Made by a program: the position numbers and the translations under genes
Notes under the pieces: generated by a model
Seen by the model: only the letters and a program-made list of their open reading frames with translations
Told to the model about the DNA's origin: nothing
Databases searched by the model: none
Assembly: GCF_025574485.1 (NCBI RefSeq)
Contig: NZ_JAOBPO010000001.1
Location: 503,501-567,500 of the forward strand
Direction: 5' to 3'
DNA length: 64,000 nucleotides
Source of the DNA: Kordiimonas aquimaris
Lineage (GTDB): Bacteria; Pseudomonadota; Alphaproteobacteria; Sphingomonadales; Kordiimonadaceae
Shown: piece by piece, positions 27,872-37,320 of the stretch
Numbering within the stretch: position 1 is the stretch's first letter
How the letters are laid out: every line of letters starts with the position of its first letter

Positions 27872-28906
27872 ATGCTGGCAAAAAACATATTCAAGTTATT
27901 ACCGATAACGCTTTTATTGAGCACAGCTGTTTCTGCGCAGGACGCATGTTCAACAGATGCGGTCCACGCATTAGCGGATGTTACGGTTTCAGACGGTAAA
28001 ACCTACAGTGTGGAAAGCCTGTTTCGCTCCAGGCATCAGGCTGCATCTGTATTTATCCAAGAGAACGGCTCAACCAATGTGGTTGAAGGGCCATTTTCAT
28101 GGGTAGCGACCAAAGACCAAGCTGAGCTTGGCGGAAATTTCTTGCGAGATTATGCACTTGGCCATCAGTTCCATGCGTTTCTTTTGCACTTCAATGACAT
28201 TGTGAGTGACATTGAAGTTATTGAAGACACAGCGTTTAATGATAAGTCCTATCAAGCAGCTCGCGGCGTTTTGGATACAGGCGGTTATGTTTCCTTGATG
28301 AATCCCAATGCACAACAGCCTGCAGGTCTTCGGTTTGAACTGGGGGAATATTTGATCGATATCACCTTGTCTGATTGGCGCGAACAAGACGGAGTACAGG
28401 TTCCTTTTACCCTGCGTATTGATGATCAGCAGCGTATTTTCAATTATCGATACCAGTTTGTTGACACTAGCCAAAAGCCTTTGATGTGGTTTTATGACAA
28501 TGTAACAGCACCCGATATTGATGCCATCGGTATATATCGTCTTCATCGTAAGCAGTTGATTGCACATTGTCTGGCTGATGCTGACATGTTGGCTTCAACG
28601 CTTGCGCCCAACGTTGTGATGGCCAATGGAGGGCAGGTTGTTAACACATCGCCTGATCAAACACGGGATGTGTTTGAAAACAATGTTTTTAAACGCCGAC
28701 AATATGCAACATACATTGATACAAAATACCCAGCCATAGAAGTTGCGGCATCAGGTGATCTTGGTTGGGCAGTCGTGCAGCTACACACAGAAGGCCGTCA
28801 TCCTGATACAGGTGAACCTTTTAACGAACATTGGGCGTGGACAATGCTTGCCAAAAAAATTGATAATCAATGGTTAATGGTTGGAAACACGTCTAATCGT
28901 CAATAA
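27872..28906 (+). CDS. exported protein with C-terminal NTF2/SnoaL-like domain
   Basis: A 344-residue exported protein with signal peptide (residues 1-22, cut after VSA). The first two thirds are beta-rich and unrecognised (ARGVLDTGGYVSLMNPN, YLIDITLSDWREQDG). The last 120 residues look like an NTF2-like ketosteroid-isomerase fold (GDLGWAVVQLHTEGRHPDTG, HWAWTMLAKKIDNQWLMVG). Such domains bind small ligands. GGTGGGAGAGAG before the ATG is the ribosome site. Not obviously in an operon. Confidence 0.6.
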   Translation: MLAKNIFKLLPITLLLSTAVSAQDACSTDAVHALADVTVSDGKTYSVESLFRSRHQAASVFIQENGSTNVVEGPFSWVATKDQAELGGNFLRDYALGHQFHAFLLHFNDIVSDIEVIEDTAFNDKSYQAARGVLDTGGYVSLMNPNAQQPAGLRFELGEYLIDITLSDWREQDGVQVPFTLRIDDQQRIFNYRYQFVDTSQKPLMWFYDNVTAPDIDAIGIYRLHRKQLIAHCLADADMLASTLAPNVVMANGGQVVNTSPDQTRDVFENNVFKRRQYATYIDTKYPAIEVAASGDLGWAVVQLHTEGRHPDTGEPFNEHWAWTMLAKKIDNQWLMVGNTSNRQ

Positions 28907-28928
28907 AAACATAGGTGTACGCAACAAG

Positions 28929-28956
28929 AAAACGCCACATCAACTAAGATGCGGCG
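28929..28956 (-). terminator. rho-independent terminator of rpmB
   Basis: On the minus strand CGCCGCATC pairs with GATGTGGCG (one G-T pair) around TTAGTT, followed by TTTT and C. It lies 37 bases after the rpmB stop. Confidence 0.8.
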
Positions 28957-28993
28957 CTTGAATTCTTGCAGCTATATGTAGCTAAGTGGCTGC

Positions 28994-29284
28994 TTACTTT
29001 GCAGCAGCTTGTTTTTTCTTGATCTCTTTTTTCAGCTTCAATGCAGCAGAAGAAAGATTTACATCACGCGCTTTCAGAAGAAAGTTATCAAGACCATCGT
29101 TGTGCTCAACGGAACGCAGCGCATGAGTTGAGATGCGCAGGCTAACGGAGCGGCCAAGTGTTTCTGACATCAATGTTGATTTAGTCAGATTTGGTAGAAA
29201 ACGACGGCGGGTTTTGTTGTTTGCGTGCGAGACATTGTTGCCTGACATCACGCGTTTACCAGTAAGTTCGCATACACGAGCCAT
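28994..29284 (-). CDS. rpmB: 50S ribosomal protein L28
   Basis: A 96-residue L28 protein with the family opening [20 protein letters not shown], the RRRFLPNL motif and a basic C-terminus ([14 protein letters not shown]). The ATG has AAGGATAAG upstream. It is monocistronic with its own terminator, as usual in alphaproteobacteria, where rpmG is often elsewhere. Confidence 0.97.
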   Translation of the reverse strand: MARVCELTGKRVMSGNNVSHANNKTRRRFLPNLTKSTLMSETLGRSVSLRISTHALRSVEHNDGLDNFLLKARDVNLSSAALKLKKEIKKKQAAAK

Positions 29285-29476
29285 GATCTTATCCTTGTTT
29301 TTCTATCGGTGATCACTGCAATTATAGTGTCCCGAGAATCTTTTGATCGTTATGTGCTCAAGGCATTATTGCCTTCAACACCGCGCGTCTCTATGCGATT
29401 CGGCGCGACTGGTCAAGTTAATATGTGCCATGGTCGCTTGCGATCATAGTGGTACACAGACGGTCTTTCTTTAGCT

Positions 29477-31204
29477 TTAGAGCTTTGGCCGGTGAGCCTT
29501 GAAGCCAATCTGGCGTTCAAGCAAACTTCCAACTGCGATTAATTGATCCTCACGGAACATGTTGCCCCACAAAGTAAACCCATGTGGAACAGCTCTGGTT
29601 GGGCGTTCTGCTTCAACGGGCGAGCCATCGTTAAGCGGTGTTGTGACGCGTTGTTCCAAGCCGGCAGGAATAATCAAACAGGGGTTGCCCGTGTAATTCG
29701 TATTCAGCAGCATACTGCCGCGGTAATGCGGGCACAGTACTACATCCACTTGCTTAAACAGATCTGCATACACTTGCATGACCTGTCGGCGGAAACGGTC
29801 TACCTGCATGACCTCAACAGCAGACAGAAGGTGTGCTGCCCTGAAAGTATTTGGCCATGCGCGTGGCTCTTGCCATTTCATCAGGTCATCGCGGTCAGAT
29901 AGCGTTAGTTCTTCAAAAGCCGCCGCTGCTTCCACTTCCAGTATGGAGATCAAAGACCCGTACGGCAGCTCGGGTATGGATATCTCTTTGGTCTTGAAGC
30001 CCAGTTCTTTAGCGTAGGTGAAGGCCTGCTTCTCACTTGTTGTTACATCGCTTCCTTCAAACCATGCCGGGTCATACCCAAGGACAATATCCTGTGCCAC
30101 TGCGGAAGCTGCATCATATTCAAAGCCCCAATCTATAGAGCTTGGGTCGCCGTCATCTGCGCCGTTAATGGCAGCCAAGACCAGCGCCGTATCATCAACA
30201 TGGCGGCAAATAGGACCAAACTTATCAAGTGACCAGCAAAGCGCCATTGCACCTGTGCGCGGTACGCGGCCAAACGTGGGGCGCAGACCTGTGGTTCCGC
30301 AGCGGTTTGACGGTGAAACGATAGACCCTAGAGTTTCTGTACCAATGGAAAAACTGACAAGGGCCGCCGCCGTAGATGACGCAGACCCAGCGCTGGAGCC
30401 ACTGGAGCCTTCGTCTGTGTTCCAAGGGTTGCGTGTTGTGCCACCAAACCATCGATCACCGTATGCCAAAGCACCAAGTGATGTTTTCCCGATCAAAACC
30501 GCGCCAGCATCGCGTAGACGTTTTACGATAACAGCGTCTTCACTTGGTACGCGGCCTTTGTATGGTTCTGCCCCCCAAGTAGACGGCACGCCTGCCGCAT
30601 CTGCCAAGTCTTTCATGCCGTATGGAATGCCGTGAAGTGGTCCGCGATCACGTCCAGCACGCAGCTCGCTGTCGGCACTATACGCTTCAGCGCGTGCGCT
30701 ATCTTCCATCAATGTAATAAAGCACTCGAGTTTGGGACCATGTTTCCGGATACGTGTTAGGTAAATATCAAGTAAGCGGCTCGCAGTTAACTGCCCTGAA
30801 CGTAACCAGTGGCCTTGCTCGCTGATGGAGGCAAAAGCAACATCCTCGTCTGATGGTAGCGCTCTGGGCTGTTCGCCGTTTAAGCGTACAGTGTTTGATT
30901 GTGTTTTATAGTTTTCGCCTGCTAACCGAGGATCAAACACCATCGCAGGCGCATCGTCATTATTGATTGTCGTGCCAGCTCGGCGCAGACGAGTGCGGTC
31001 CATCATGCCTTCAATGCGATCGTAAACCATGGCACGTTCCGTGTCCGTGAAGTTAACACCGGCCAGTTTTTCGGCAATGCTTAACTCACTGGCAGAATTG
31101 ATAGTATTGCTTGATTGCTGCGCTGCGGCACCAATTGTTATGGCAGCTGTACTAGCGGCACCGGTTGCTTTTAAAAAGTGCCGTCTGTCAATTTTCTTTT
31201 CCAT
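29477..31204 (-). CDS. Tat-exported amidase (amidase signature family)
   Basis: A 575-residue amidase-signature enzyme. The N-terminus DRRHFLKATGAAS is a twin-arginine signal, so the folded enzyme is exported. The catalytic Ser-cisSer-Lys parts are visible: Lys in HGIPYGMKDLADAAG, the Gly/Ser-rich EGSSGSSAGSAS, and the nucleophile segment SIGTETLGSIVSPS. Family members hydrolyse amides such as small peptides, amino-acid amides or aryl amides; the substrate here is unknown. The C-terminus has an unremarkable PHGFTLWGNMF end. Monocistronic. Confidence 0.92.
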   Translation of the reverse strand: MEKKIDRRHFLKATGAASTAAITIGAAAQQSSNTINSASELSIAEKLAGVNFTDTERAMVYDRIEGMMDRTRLRRAGTTINNDDAPAMVFDPRLAGENYKTQSNTVRLNGEQPRALPSDEDVAFASISEQGHWLRSGQLTASRLLDIYLTRIRKHGPKLECFITLMEDSARAEAYSADSELRAGRDRGPLHGIPYGMKDLADAAGVPSTWGAEPYKGRVPSEDAVIVKRLRDAGAVLIGKTSLGALAYGDRWFGGTTRNPWNTDEGSSGSSAGSASSTAAALVSFSIGTETLGSIVSPSNRCGTTGLRPTFGRVPRTGAMALCWSLDKFGPICRHVDDTALVLAAINGADDGDPSSIDWGFEYDAASAVAQDIVLGYDPAWFEGSDVTTSEKQAFTYAKELGFKTKEISIPELPYGSLISILEVEAAAAFEELTLSDRDDLMKWQEPRAWPNTFRAAHLLSAVEVMQVDRFRRQVMQVYADLFKQVDVVLCPHYRGSMLLNTNYTGNPCLIIPAGLEQRVTTPLNDGSPVEAERPTRAVPHGFTLWGNMFREDQLIAVGSLLERQIGFKAHRPKL

Positions 31205-31446
31205 AACGAAATTCTTCCTGATGCTATCTCGAATTACCCAAACGCTGCTGGTAGCCTATGACGAAGGAGTGGGGCGGCGCAATAAGTCCGCATCGGTTTT
31301 CAATCACAAATTAGTGCAGGATACATAAACCAATGGTCATTGACGCATATTATGCGATTGTATCATTTGTCGTTGCGGTTTATTTAAGTAAAGCATCCGT
31401 GTTGGCGTTTTCATACGCTGTTTGATTAGTTTGGGCACTTAATAAA

Positions 31447-34374
31447 ATGACCGGTATCATCAAGGCTGTTCTCGGTCCCACTAACACTGGCAAGACCCAT
31501 TATGCTGTAGACCGGATGATTGGTTATGCTTCTGGCATGATGGGGTTTCCGCTCAGGCTCTTGGCGCGCGAGGTATATGATAAAGTCGTTGCGATTAAAG
31601 GGAAAAATCAAGTTGCACTGATCACCGGAGAAGAGCGCATTGTACCTGAAGGCGCGCGGTATTTCATGTGTACGGCAGAAGCAATGCCACGCATTGCCAA
31701 TACTGACTTTGTCGCTATTGACGAAATACAAATGGCTGCAGACCCTCAGCGGGGTCATATCTTTACAGAGCACTTGCTTCATTCGCGTGGGCGCCATGAA
31801 ACGCTTTTGCTAGGCGCAGAGACCATGGCGCCACTCATCCGGCGATTGATTCCAGAAGCAGAGATTATACGACGTGAGCGTTTTTCACTGTTAACACATA
31901 CGCAGCCAGTTAAGCTTTCGCGGTTGCCGCGGCGTAGTGTTGTCGTTGGTTTCTCGGCCAACAATGTTTATGCAATGGCTGAGCTAATGCGCCGTCAAAA
32001 AGGCGGTGCGGCCATTGTGATGGGCGCTTTAAGTCCGCGAACCCGTAATGCACAGGTTGAGCTTTATCAGTCAGGAGAAGTTGATCATCTGGTTGCAACA
32101 GATGCTATCGGTATGGGCCTGAATATGGATATTACGCATGTCGCTTTTTCAGGCCTTGGTAAGTTTGATGGTCGGCGCTTTCGTGATTTGAGGGCGTCTG
32201 AGGCTGCACAAATTGCAGGGCGTGCTGGGCGCTACAAGCGTGATGGTACTTTCTCGACAGTTGGCGGCGAGAGCGAGGCGATGGACCCGATGATGGTTGC
32301 GCAAATCGAAGATCATCAATTTGAGCCAGTCAAAGCCATATATTGGAGGAATCACCGACTTGATTTTACATCGATTCCCCGTCTTTTACGTTCTTTGGAG
32401 GCACCAACCACTACAGAAGGCCTGCACCGCGCTCGCGAAGCGATTGATATGCAGGCCTTAAAGTCTTTAAGTGCTGATGAAGCTGTTGAGGCGCTGACCA
32501 CAAACAAGGAGGCTGTCGAAAGGCTTTGGAATGTTTGCCAAATTCCGGATTTCCGCAAACTGTCACCTGAAGATCATTTTGGTGTTTTGAAGCGGATTTA
32601 TATAGATTTGATGGGACCATCAGGTTCAATTCCGCATGATTGGATTGCCCGCCAAGTTAAGCGCCTTGACAACGTCCACGGCGATATAGATACCTTGGCC
32701 GGTCGAATCGCCAGTATTCGTGTGTGGACCTATGTGTCTCATCGGAAAAACTGGCTCGATGATGCTGCCCATTGGGCACATGTTACGCGCAGTGTTGAAG
32801 ACCGATTATCGGATGCACTGCATGAAAAATTAACCCAGCGTTTTGTTGATAGGCGTACCGCCGTCCTCATGCGCTCGCTCAGGCAAAGGGGTGCGCTTAG
32901 CGTGAGCATTGATAATGATACAAATCAGGTTTCTGTCGAAGGACATGAGATCGGCGAATTAAATGGTTTTTCTTTCCGTGTAGAGCCTGGGGCAGCACGC
33001 GATGACGCCAAAATGCTGAAAGCGGCTGCGGAAACTGCGCTGCAATCAGAATTAACGCGGAAGGCAAAATTGTTTGCCAACGTGGGCTGGAAAGCTGTCA
33101 CTTTTGACTTTGCTGACGGGTTGGCTTCTCCCAAATTATTATGGGAAGGTGCGCCGATTGCAACTGTGTATGGTACAGGCGCGTTTATGGCACCGCGGGT
33201 TAAGCTATTGTCGACAACGCTGTTGAACGATGAAATGGCTGAACTTGTACGCATGAAAGCACAAGATTGGCTTGATCAGCGTATTGCTGAAAAGCTGGAG
33301 CCGCTTGTTAAATTAGCACAAGAGTTAAACGGCGAAATCGAACCACCTGAAGGCGCTGAGCCTCTATCTGGCCTTGTGCGCGGTGTTGCTTTCCGGTTAA
33401 TGGAAAACTTTGGCGTGCTGGCACGCAAGGACGTAGACAGCGAATTACGCCAGATTGATCAGGATGCGCGGCGTGGCTTACGCCGATTTGGTATTCGCAT
33501 TGGTGCAACCAGCTTATACATGCCTCTTGTACTGAAGCCGCACGCCAATGAGATGCGCCTGATGATGTGGGCCATGGCCGGTGATCGTACAGCGCTGCCA
33601 AGTATTCCAACACCTGGAATGGTATGGGTTGATACAGAAGAAGCTGCGCCTGCTGAGTTTTATCAGATGTCTGGTTTTCAGGTTGTTGGCAAAAAAGCTG
33701 TTCGCATGGATATGCTTGAACGGCTGGCTGATGCGGTGCGACCACTTGGTAGTGAGCGCAACTGGTTTGAAGTAACGCCTGAAATTATGGGTCTTGTTGG
33801 TCTTTCCGGTGAAGCATTTGCGGATACGATGCGCGGCATTGGGTACAAAAACGAATTACGTGAAATTGATCCTGTATCAGCAACTGAAGCACCTGCGGAA
33901 TCTTCCACAAGTGATCCGCTTTCAAGTGATGAAAAGGCGGCGAGCGCTGAAGAAGAAACAATTGCCGCTTCTGAACCTGAAGGCAGTAAAGCTGTTGCGG
34001 ATGATAAAGCCGGTACTGCAGAAATAATAGAAAAGCCTGACACTGAAGCGGTGGACAAGGTCGAATCTGCCGAATCGGATGAGCCAGCAAAGGTAGAGCG
34101 GTACTTTTTCATGTGGGCACCAGCCCGTCTCGCCCGACAACAGCGCGCAAGGCCAGAGCAGTCACGCTCTAAAGCTGGAAAGCAAGGCGAAGCAAAACCT
34201 GGCGGTAAACCGGCAAACCGAAATACGCGCAATCAGAAACCTCGTGGTAAAGGGCGCTCGCAAGGGCCGCGTGTTCATAGTGCACGGCCACCCAAGCGTG
34301 AACAGAAAATGGACCCTGATTCGCCGTTTGCAGCACTTGCAGGCCTTAAGGATGCACTTTCCAGTAAAAAATAA
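31447..34374 (+). CDS. SUV3-like DExH RNA helicase
   Basis: A 975-residue helicase of the mitochondrial SUV3 type found in alphaproteobacteria. Walker A is GPTNTGKT (10-17), the DExH box is DEIQ (92-95), and motif VI is QIAGRAGRYKRDG. The middle (from about residue 300) is helical. The last 130 residues are low-complexity, first acidic (EEETIAASEPEGSK) and then very basic (KAGKQGEAKPGGK). The probable role is RNA turnover. The S4 gene starts 17 bases later, and fdxA, carD and rpoH follow, a run conserved in the class. Confidence 0.92.
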   Translation: MTGIIKAVLGPTNTGKTHYAVDRMIGYASGMMGFPLRLLAREVYDKVVAIKGKNQVALITGEERIVPEGARYFMCTAEAMPRIANTDFVAIDEIQMAADPQRGHIFTEHLLHSRGRHETLLLGAETMAPLIRRLIPEAEIIRRERFSLLTHTQPVKLSRLPRRSVVVGFSANNVYAMAELMRRQKGGAAIVMGALSPRTRNAQVELYQSGEVDHLVATDAIGMGLNMDITHVAFSGLGKFDGRRFRDLRASEAAQIAGRAGRYKRDGTFSTVGGESEAMDPMMVAQIEDHQFEPVKAIYWRNHRLDFTSIPRLLRSLEAPTTTEGLHRAREAIDMQALKSLSADEAVEALTTNKEAVERLWNVCQIPDFRKLSPEDHFGVLKRIYIDLMGPSGSIPHDWIARQVKRLDNVHGDIDTLAGRIASIRVWTYVSHRKNWLDDAAHWAHVTRSVEDRLSDALHEKLTQRFVDRRTAVLMRSLRQRGALSVSIDNDTNQVSVEGHEIGELNGFSFRVEPGAARDDAKMLKAAAETALQSELTRKAKLFANVGWKAVTFDFADGLASPKLLWEGAPIATVYGTGAFMAPRVKLLSTTLLNDEMAELVRMKAQDWLDQRIAEKLEPLVKLAQELNGEIEPPEGAEPLSGLVRGVAFRLMENFGVLARKDVDSELRQIDQDARRGLRRFGIRIGATSLYMPLVLKPHANEMRLMMWAMAGDRTALPSIPTPGMVWVDTEEAAPAEFYQMSGFQVVGKKAVRMDMLERLADAVRPLGSERNWFEVTPEIMGLVGLSGEAFADTMRGIGYKNELREIDPVSATEAPAESSTSDPLSSDEKAASAEEETIAASEPEGSKAVADDKAGTAEIIEKPDTEAVDKVESAESDEPAKVERYFFMWAPARLARQQRARPEQSRSKAGKQGEAKPGGKPANRNTRNQKPRGKGRSQGPRVHSARPPKREQKMDPDSPFAALAGLKDALSSKK

Positions 34375-34391
34375 ATGCATAGCTGAATGTA

Positions 34392-34778
34392 ATGACCGGC
34401 AGCGGCAAACTTCGTCTTGATAAATGGTTATGGTATGCGCGATTTTTCAAATCGCGCGCCATTGCCAGCGATCTTTGCCGCGCGCATAAAGTCCGTATCA
34501 ATGGTGTTCATTGTAAAAAGGCAAGCGCCACTATTATAGTTGGTGATGTGCTGACTTTTCCACAAGCCAATGCAATTAAAGTTATTGAGATCGTTGCGCT
34601 TGGTACGCGCCGCGGGCCGGCTACAGAAGCAGCGCTACTATACAAAGACCTGTCTCCGGTAGAGTCTGCGACTCGTAATGAAGAAAAACCCCTTGAAAAC
34701 CCAAGCCGTGAAAAAGGCATGGGGCGACCGACAAAATCGGATCGTCGTGCACTGGACCGCTTGCGCGATCACGAATGA
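34392..34778 (+). CDS. S4-domain RNA-binding protein (Hsp15-like)
   Basis: A 128-residue protein with an N-terminal S4 domain (LRLDKWLWYARFFKSRAIASDL, split here as LRLDKWLWYARF and KSRAIASDL), followed by VRINGVHCKKASATIIVGD and a basic tail. Hsp15-type proteins bind stalled 50S subunits; that role is inferred from the fold. It is 17 bases downstream of the helicase gene, so the two probably share a transcript. Confidence 0.9.
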   Translation: MTGSGKLRLDKWLWYARFFKSRAIASDLCRAHKVRINGVHCKKASATIIVGDVLTFPQANAIKVIEIVALGTRRGPATEAALLYKDLSPVESATRNEEKPLENPSREKGMGRPTKSDRRALDRLRDHE

Positions 34779-34787
34779 TTTAACTGA

Positions 34788-34830
34788 TTATGCGAAAAGG
34801 CGTTGCCGAGCCGCACGCTTTTCGGCATAA
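34788..34830 (+). terminator. long imperfect hairpin between the S4 gene and fdxA
   Basis: Arms TTATGCGAAAAGGCGT and ACGCTTTTCGGCATAA pair along most of their length, with two single-base bulges, around TGCCGAGCCGC. No T-run follows, so it may be a factor-dependent terminator, a processing site or a leader structure for fdxA rather than a classic terminator. Confidence 0.45.
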
Positions 34831-34897
34831 ACTTCATAACAAAGGGCCATAATCCAGTGTTAAGTCGCTGGAACGTCAGGAAACAAAGGAGACACCG

Positions 34898-35233
34898 ATG
34901 ACATACATCGTCACGGAAGCATGTATCAAATGTAAATATATGGACTGCGTAGAAGTTTGTCCGGTGGATTGCTTCTACGAAGGTGAAAACATGTTGGTGA
35001 TTAATCCCAACGAGTGTATCGACTGCGGCGTTTGTGAACCAGAATGCCCAGCAGAAGCTATTTTACCAGACACAGAAGATGGCCTTGAGGCTATGTTAGA
35101 GCTGAATAGCAAGTATTCTGAAGAATGGCCTAACATTACGGCAAAAGGTGACGCACCTGCTGATGCTGATGACTGGCAAGGCAAAGAAGGCAAGATGGAG
35201 CACTTTTCCGCGAAGCCTGGCGCTGGCGACTAG
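34898..35233 (+). CDS. fdxA: 7Fe ferredoxin FdxA
   Basis: A 111-residue seven-iron ferredoxin. Its cluster motifs [18 protein letters not shown] and [12 protein letters not shown] provide ligands for one 3Fe-4S and one 4Fe-4S cluster. The strong ribosome site AAAGGAGA sets the ATG. It is an electron carrier in the cytosol, partner unknown. It is followed by a strong terminator, so it is separate from carD. Confidence 0.96.
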   Translation: MTYIVTEACIKCKYMDCVEVCPVDCFYEGENMLVINPNECIDCGVCEPECPAEAILPDTEDGLEAMLELNSKYSEEWPNITAKGDAPADADDWQGKEGKMEHFSAKPGAGD

Positions 35234-35266
35234 CCGGAAATTAAAGCCGTTAAGTTGTCTAGTTTT

Positions 35267-35292
35267 TAAAAGCCGGCTTTGCCGGCTTTTTT
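35267..35292 (+). terminator. rho-independent terminator of fdxA
   Basis: AAAAGCCGGC, a TTT loop, then GCCGGCTTTTTT. The G+C stem of six pairs extends through A-T pairs into the T-run. Confidence 0.92.
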
Positions 35293-35750
35293 AATTTACG
35301 GTGAGCAAATATATGCAGTGTGATCGGCTAGACATGCTCGGGATATATAGCGGTTTTACCCTGCGTTTTCTTAGGGGCTACAAAACAGATGTATTTTATG
35401 TTACAATAGTGTCAATTGCTGCTGATGCTGGGTATTCAGGCTGAAGCCATGTGGTTCGAGATCATATTGAATATCTCGACACTATGGTCTTAATCTTTAT
35501 AGAAGGTTAACAGTGCCCAAAAGCAAATAGGCCTTATGCCTGAGTGTGTTTGTCTGCAGCATGTTTATTAGTAAAGGCTGGGTGCGCCGATTCGATTTTA
35601 AGTAAATAAGTAGTCAAAATAATTAGCATTGTCGCTGAAATAGGCGATGGAATGTGTACTTTGTTATGTTCTGTATTTGTGTCAGGCAAAGTCTAGTTTT
35701 GAATTTCGTGATCGAACCGTGTGTATTGAGTAAAAAGGATATATTGAGCA
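35293..35750. other. 458-bp gene-free region upstream of carD
   Basis: No credible coding frame. It holds an inverted repeat TCGAGAT / ATCTCGA at 35456-35479 with a ten-base loop, and presumably the carD promoter and a leader. A non-coding RNA is possible but I see no terminator inside it. Confidence 0.5.
35456..35479. repeat. inverted repeat upstream of carD
   Basis: Perfect 7-bp arms TCGAGAT and ATCTCGA around catattgaat, about 270 bases before the carD start. No T-run. Operator or RNA hairpin; undecided. Confidence 0.4.
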
Positions 35751-36251
35751 ATGGCAAAATCTAAAAATCAGCTTTATTCAGTGGGTGATTATGTTGTTTA
35801 CCCGAAACACGGCGTAGGCCGTATAACCGAAATGGAAAAGCAAGAAGTCGCCGGAATGACGCTGGAGCTTTATGTCATTAGGTTTGAAAAAGAACGTATG
35901 ACGTTGCGTGTACCAATTAATAAGGCAGAAGCAAGCGGCATGCGACGCCTGTCTTCTGATGCAACTCTTCAGGAAGCATTCACAACACTTAAAGGCCGTG
36001 CGCGCATCAAGCGCACAATGTGGAGTCGTCGAGCTCAAGAATATGAAGCAAAGATAAATTCTGGTGATCTGGTTTCTATTGCGGAAGTTGTGCGCGATTT
36101 GCACCGTGGTGACGATCAACCTGAGCAATCATACAGTGAGCGCCAGATATACGAATCAGCTCTTGGCAGGCTCGCACGTGAATTGGCGGCAGTGGAAGAA
36201 ATTGATGAAGCTGCAGCAATGGTAAAATTGGAGAGTGAATTAGCAGCATAA
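35751..36251 (+). CDS. carD: CarD-family transcriptional regulator
   Basis: A 166-residue CarD/CdnL protein. The N-terminal RNA-polymerase-interaction domain is Tudor-like (YSVGDYVVYPKHGVGRITEME, given here as YSVGDYVVYPKHGVGRI), followed by an all-helical DNA-contacting domain (ARIKRTMWSRRAQEYEAKI). It stabilises open complexes at housekeeping promoters, often rRNA. Preceded by a long leader region and followed by a strong terminator. rpoH comes next, the usual alphaproteobacterial order. Confidence 0.94.
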   Translation: MAKSKNQLYSVGDYVVYPKHGVGRITEMEKQEVAGMTLELYVIRFEKERMTLRVPINKAEASGMRRLSSDATLQEAFTTLKGRARIKRTMWSRRAQEYEAKINSGDLVSIAEVVRDLHRGDDQPEQSYSERQIYESALGRLARELAAVEEIDEAAAMVKLESELAA

Positions 36252-36291
36252 GCTGATCTGATCACTTAAATTTTATACTATATTTTTTAGG

Positions 36292-36326
36292 AGAACCCGC
36301 CAATTTCTGGCGGGTTTTCTTGTTTT
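36292..36326 (+). terminator. rho-independent terminator of carD
   Basis: AACCCGCCA pairs with TGGCGGGTT around ATTTC, followed by TTCTTGTTTTT. The stem has nine pairs. It lies 40 bases after the carD stop. Confidence 0.9.
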
Positions 36327-36431
36327 TGGGGCCAATGAAACATCTTTGAAAAAAAAGCCTGTTAATTTGCTCTAAAATAGTGATAATGCACATCATTAAT
36401 CAGATGCATTAATTTCGTTTCGGAGAGGGAA

Positions 36432-37313
36432 GTGGCAATTAGCAACTGGGCAACAGGCGATGATAGGCGTGTTATTAGGCATGCAATGAAAGCACCAATG
36501 CTAGACCGTGATGAGGAACTTGACCTCGCGGTTGCTTGGCAAGAAGAGCGCGATGAGCGTGCGCTTAAAAAGCTGACTGAAGCCCACCTCAGGCTTGCAG
36601 TTGCTGCAGCGAGTCGTTACCGCCACTACGGTCTTCCTGTTTCTGACCTTATCCAAGAAGGAACGGTCGGCTTAATGGAAGCAGCCTACCGTTTCGAATC
36701 ATCACGAGATGTACGATTTTCAACATATGCATCATGGTGGGTACGTGCTGCCGTGCAGGATTATGTTCTAAGGAACTGGTCGATTGTGCGTACGGGCACA
36801 ACGTCAGCCCACAAGGCATTGTTTTTCAATTTAAAGCGCCTCAAAGCTAAAATGGGCGTTGATGCAGATCGACCTCTCACATTTCAGGCGCGTAATCAAA
36901 TCGCAGATGAAATGGGTGTTAAGTTACGTGACGTTGAGGCGATGGAAGGCCGCTTATCGGGCGTAGATCGCTCGCTTAATGCGCCGGTCGCTGACGAGTC
37001 TGCTCAGGAATGGCAGGACTTGCTCGTAGCTGATACACCTCAGCCTGACACACTTTATATCGCAGAACATGACCACAATAAGAAGACCGTTTTGCTGCAT
37101 GATGCGATGAATGATTTAACTGATCGCGAGAGCTTCATTATTCGTGAGCGCCAACTCAAGGAAGAAGGCGTTACGCTTGCTGTACTTGGTTCGCAGCTTG
37201 GAATCTCCAAGGAACGTGTGCGCCAGCTAGAGGCGCAGGCTCTTGGTAAATTGCGCGATGCACTAGTTCGCCGTGTTGGTGACCCTATTGCAGCCGGGCT
37301 TGCTAACGGTTAG
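36432..37313 (+). CDS. rpoH: RNA polymerase sigma-32 factor
   Basis: A 293-residue heat-shock-type sigma factor. Region 2 reads DLIQEGTVGLMEAAYRFE and RFSTYASWWVRAAVQDY. The RpoH box, which binds core polymerase, is KALFFNLKRLK (128-138). Region 4 ends with an HTH (LGSQLGISKERVRQLEAQAL). The start is GTG at 36432 behind GAGAGGGA. Monocistronic after the carD terminator; the next gene converges with a seven-base gap. Alphaproteobacteria often have two RpoH paralogues and I cannot tell which this is. Confidence 0.93.
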   Translation: MAISNWATGDDRRVIRHAMKAPMLDRDEELDLAVAWQEERDERALKKLTEAHLRLAVAAASRYRHYGLPVSDLIQEGTVGLMEAAYRFESSRDVRFSTYASWWVRAAVQDYVLRNWSIVRTGTTSAHKALFFNLKRLKAKMGVDADRPLTFQARNQIADEMGVKLRDVEAMEGRLSGVDRSLNAPVADESAQEWQDLLVADTPQPDTLYIAEHDHNKKTVLLHDAMNDLTDRESFIIRERQLKEEGVTLAVLGSQLGISKERVRQLEAQALGKLRDALVRRVGDPIAAGLANG

Positions 37314-37320
37314 ACCAGCA

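Noticed and set aside
30018-30635. 205-residue open frame on the plus strand
   Set aside because: It lies wholly inside the Tat-exported amidase in antisense and shows no family motif.
33678-34232. 184-residue antisense frame, Ser/Ala rich
   Set aside because: It is a shadow of the low-complexity tail of the SUV3-like helicase.
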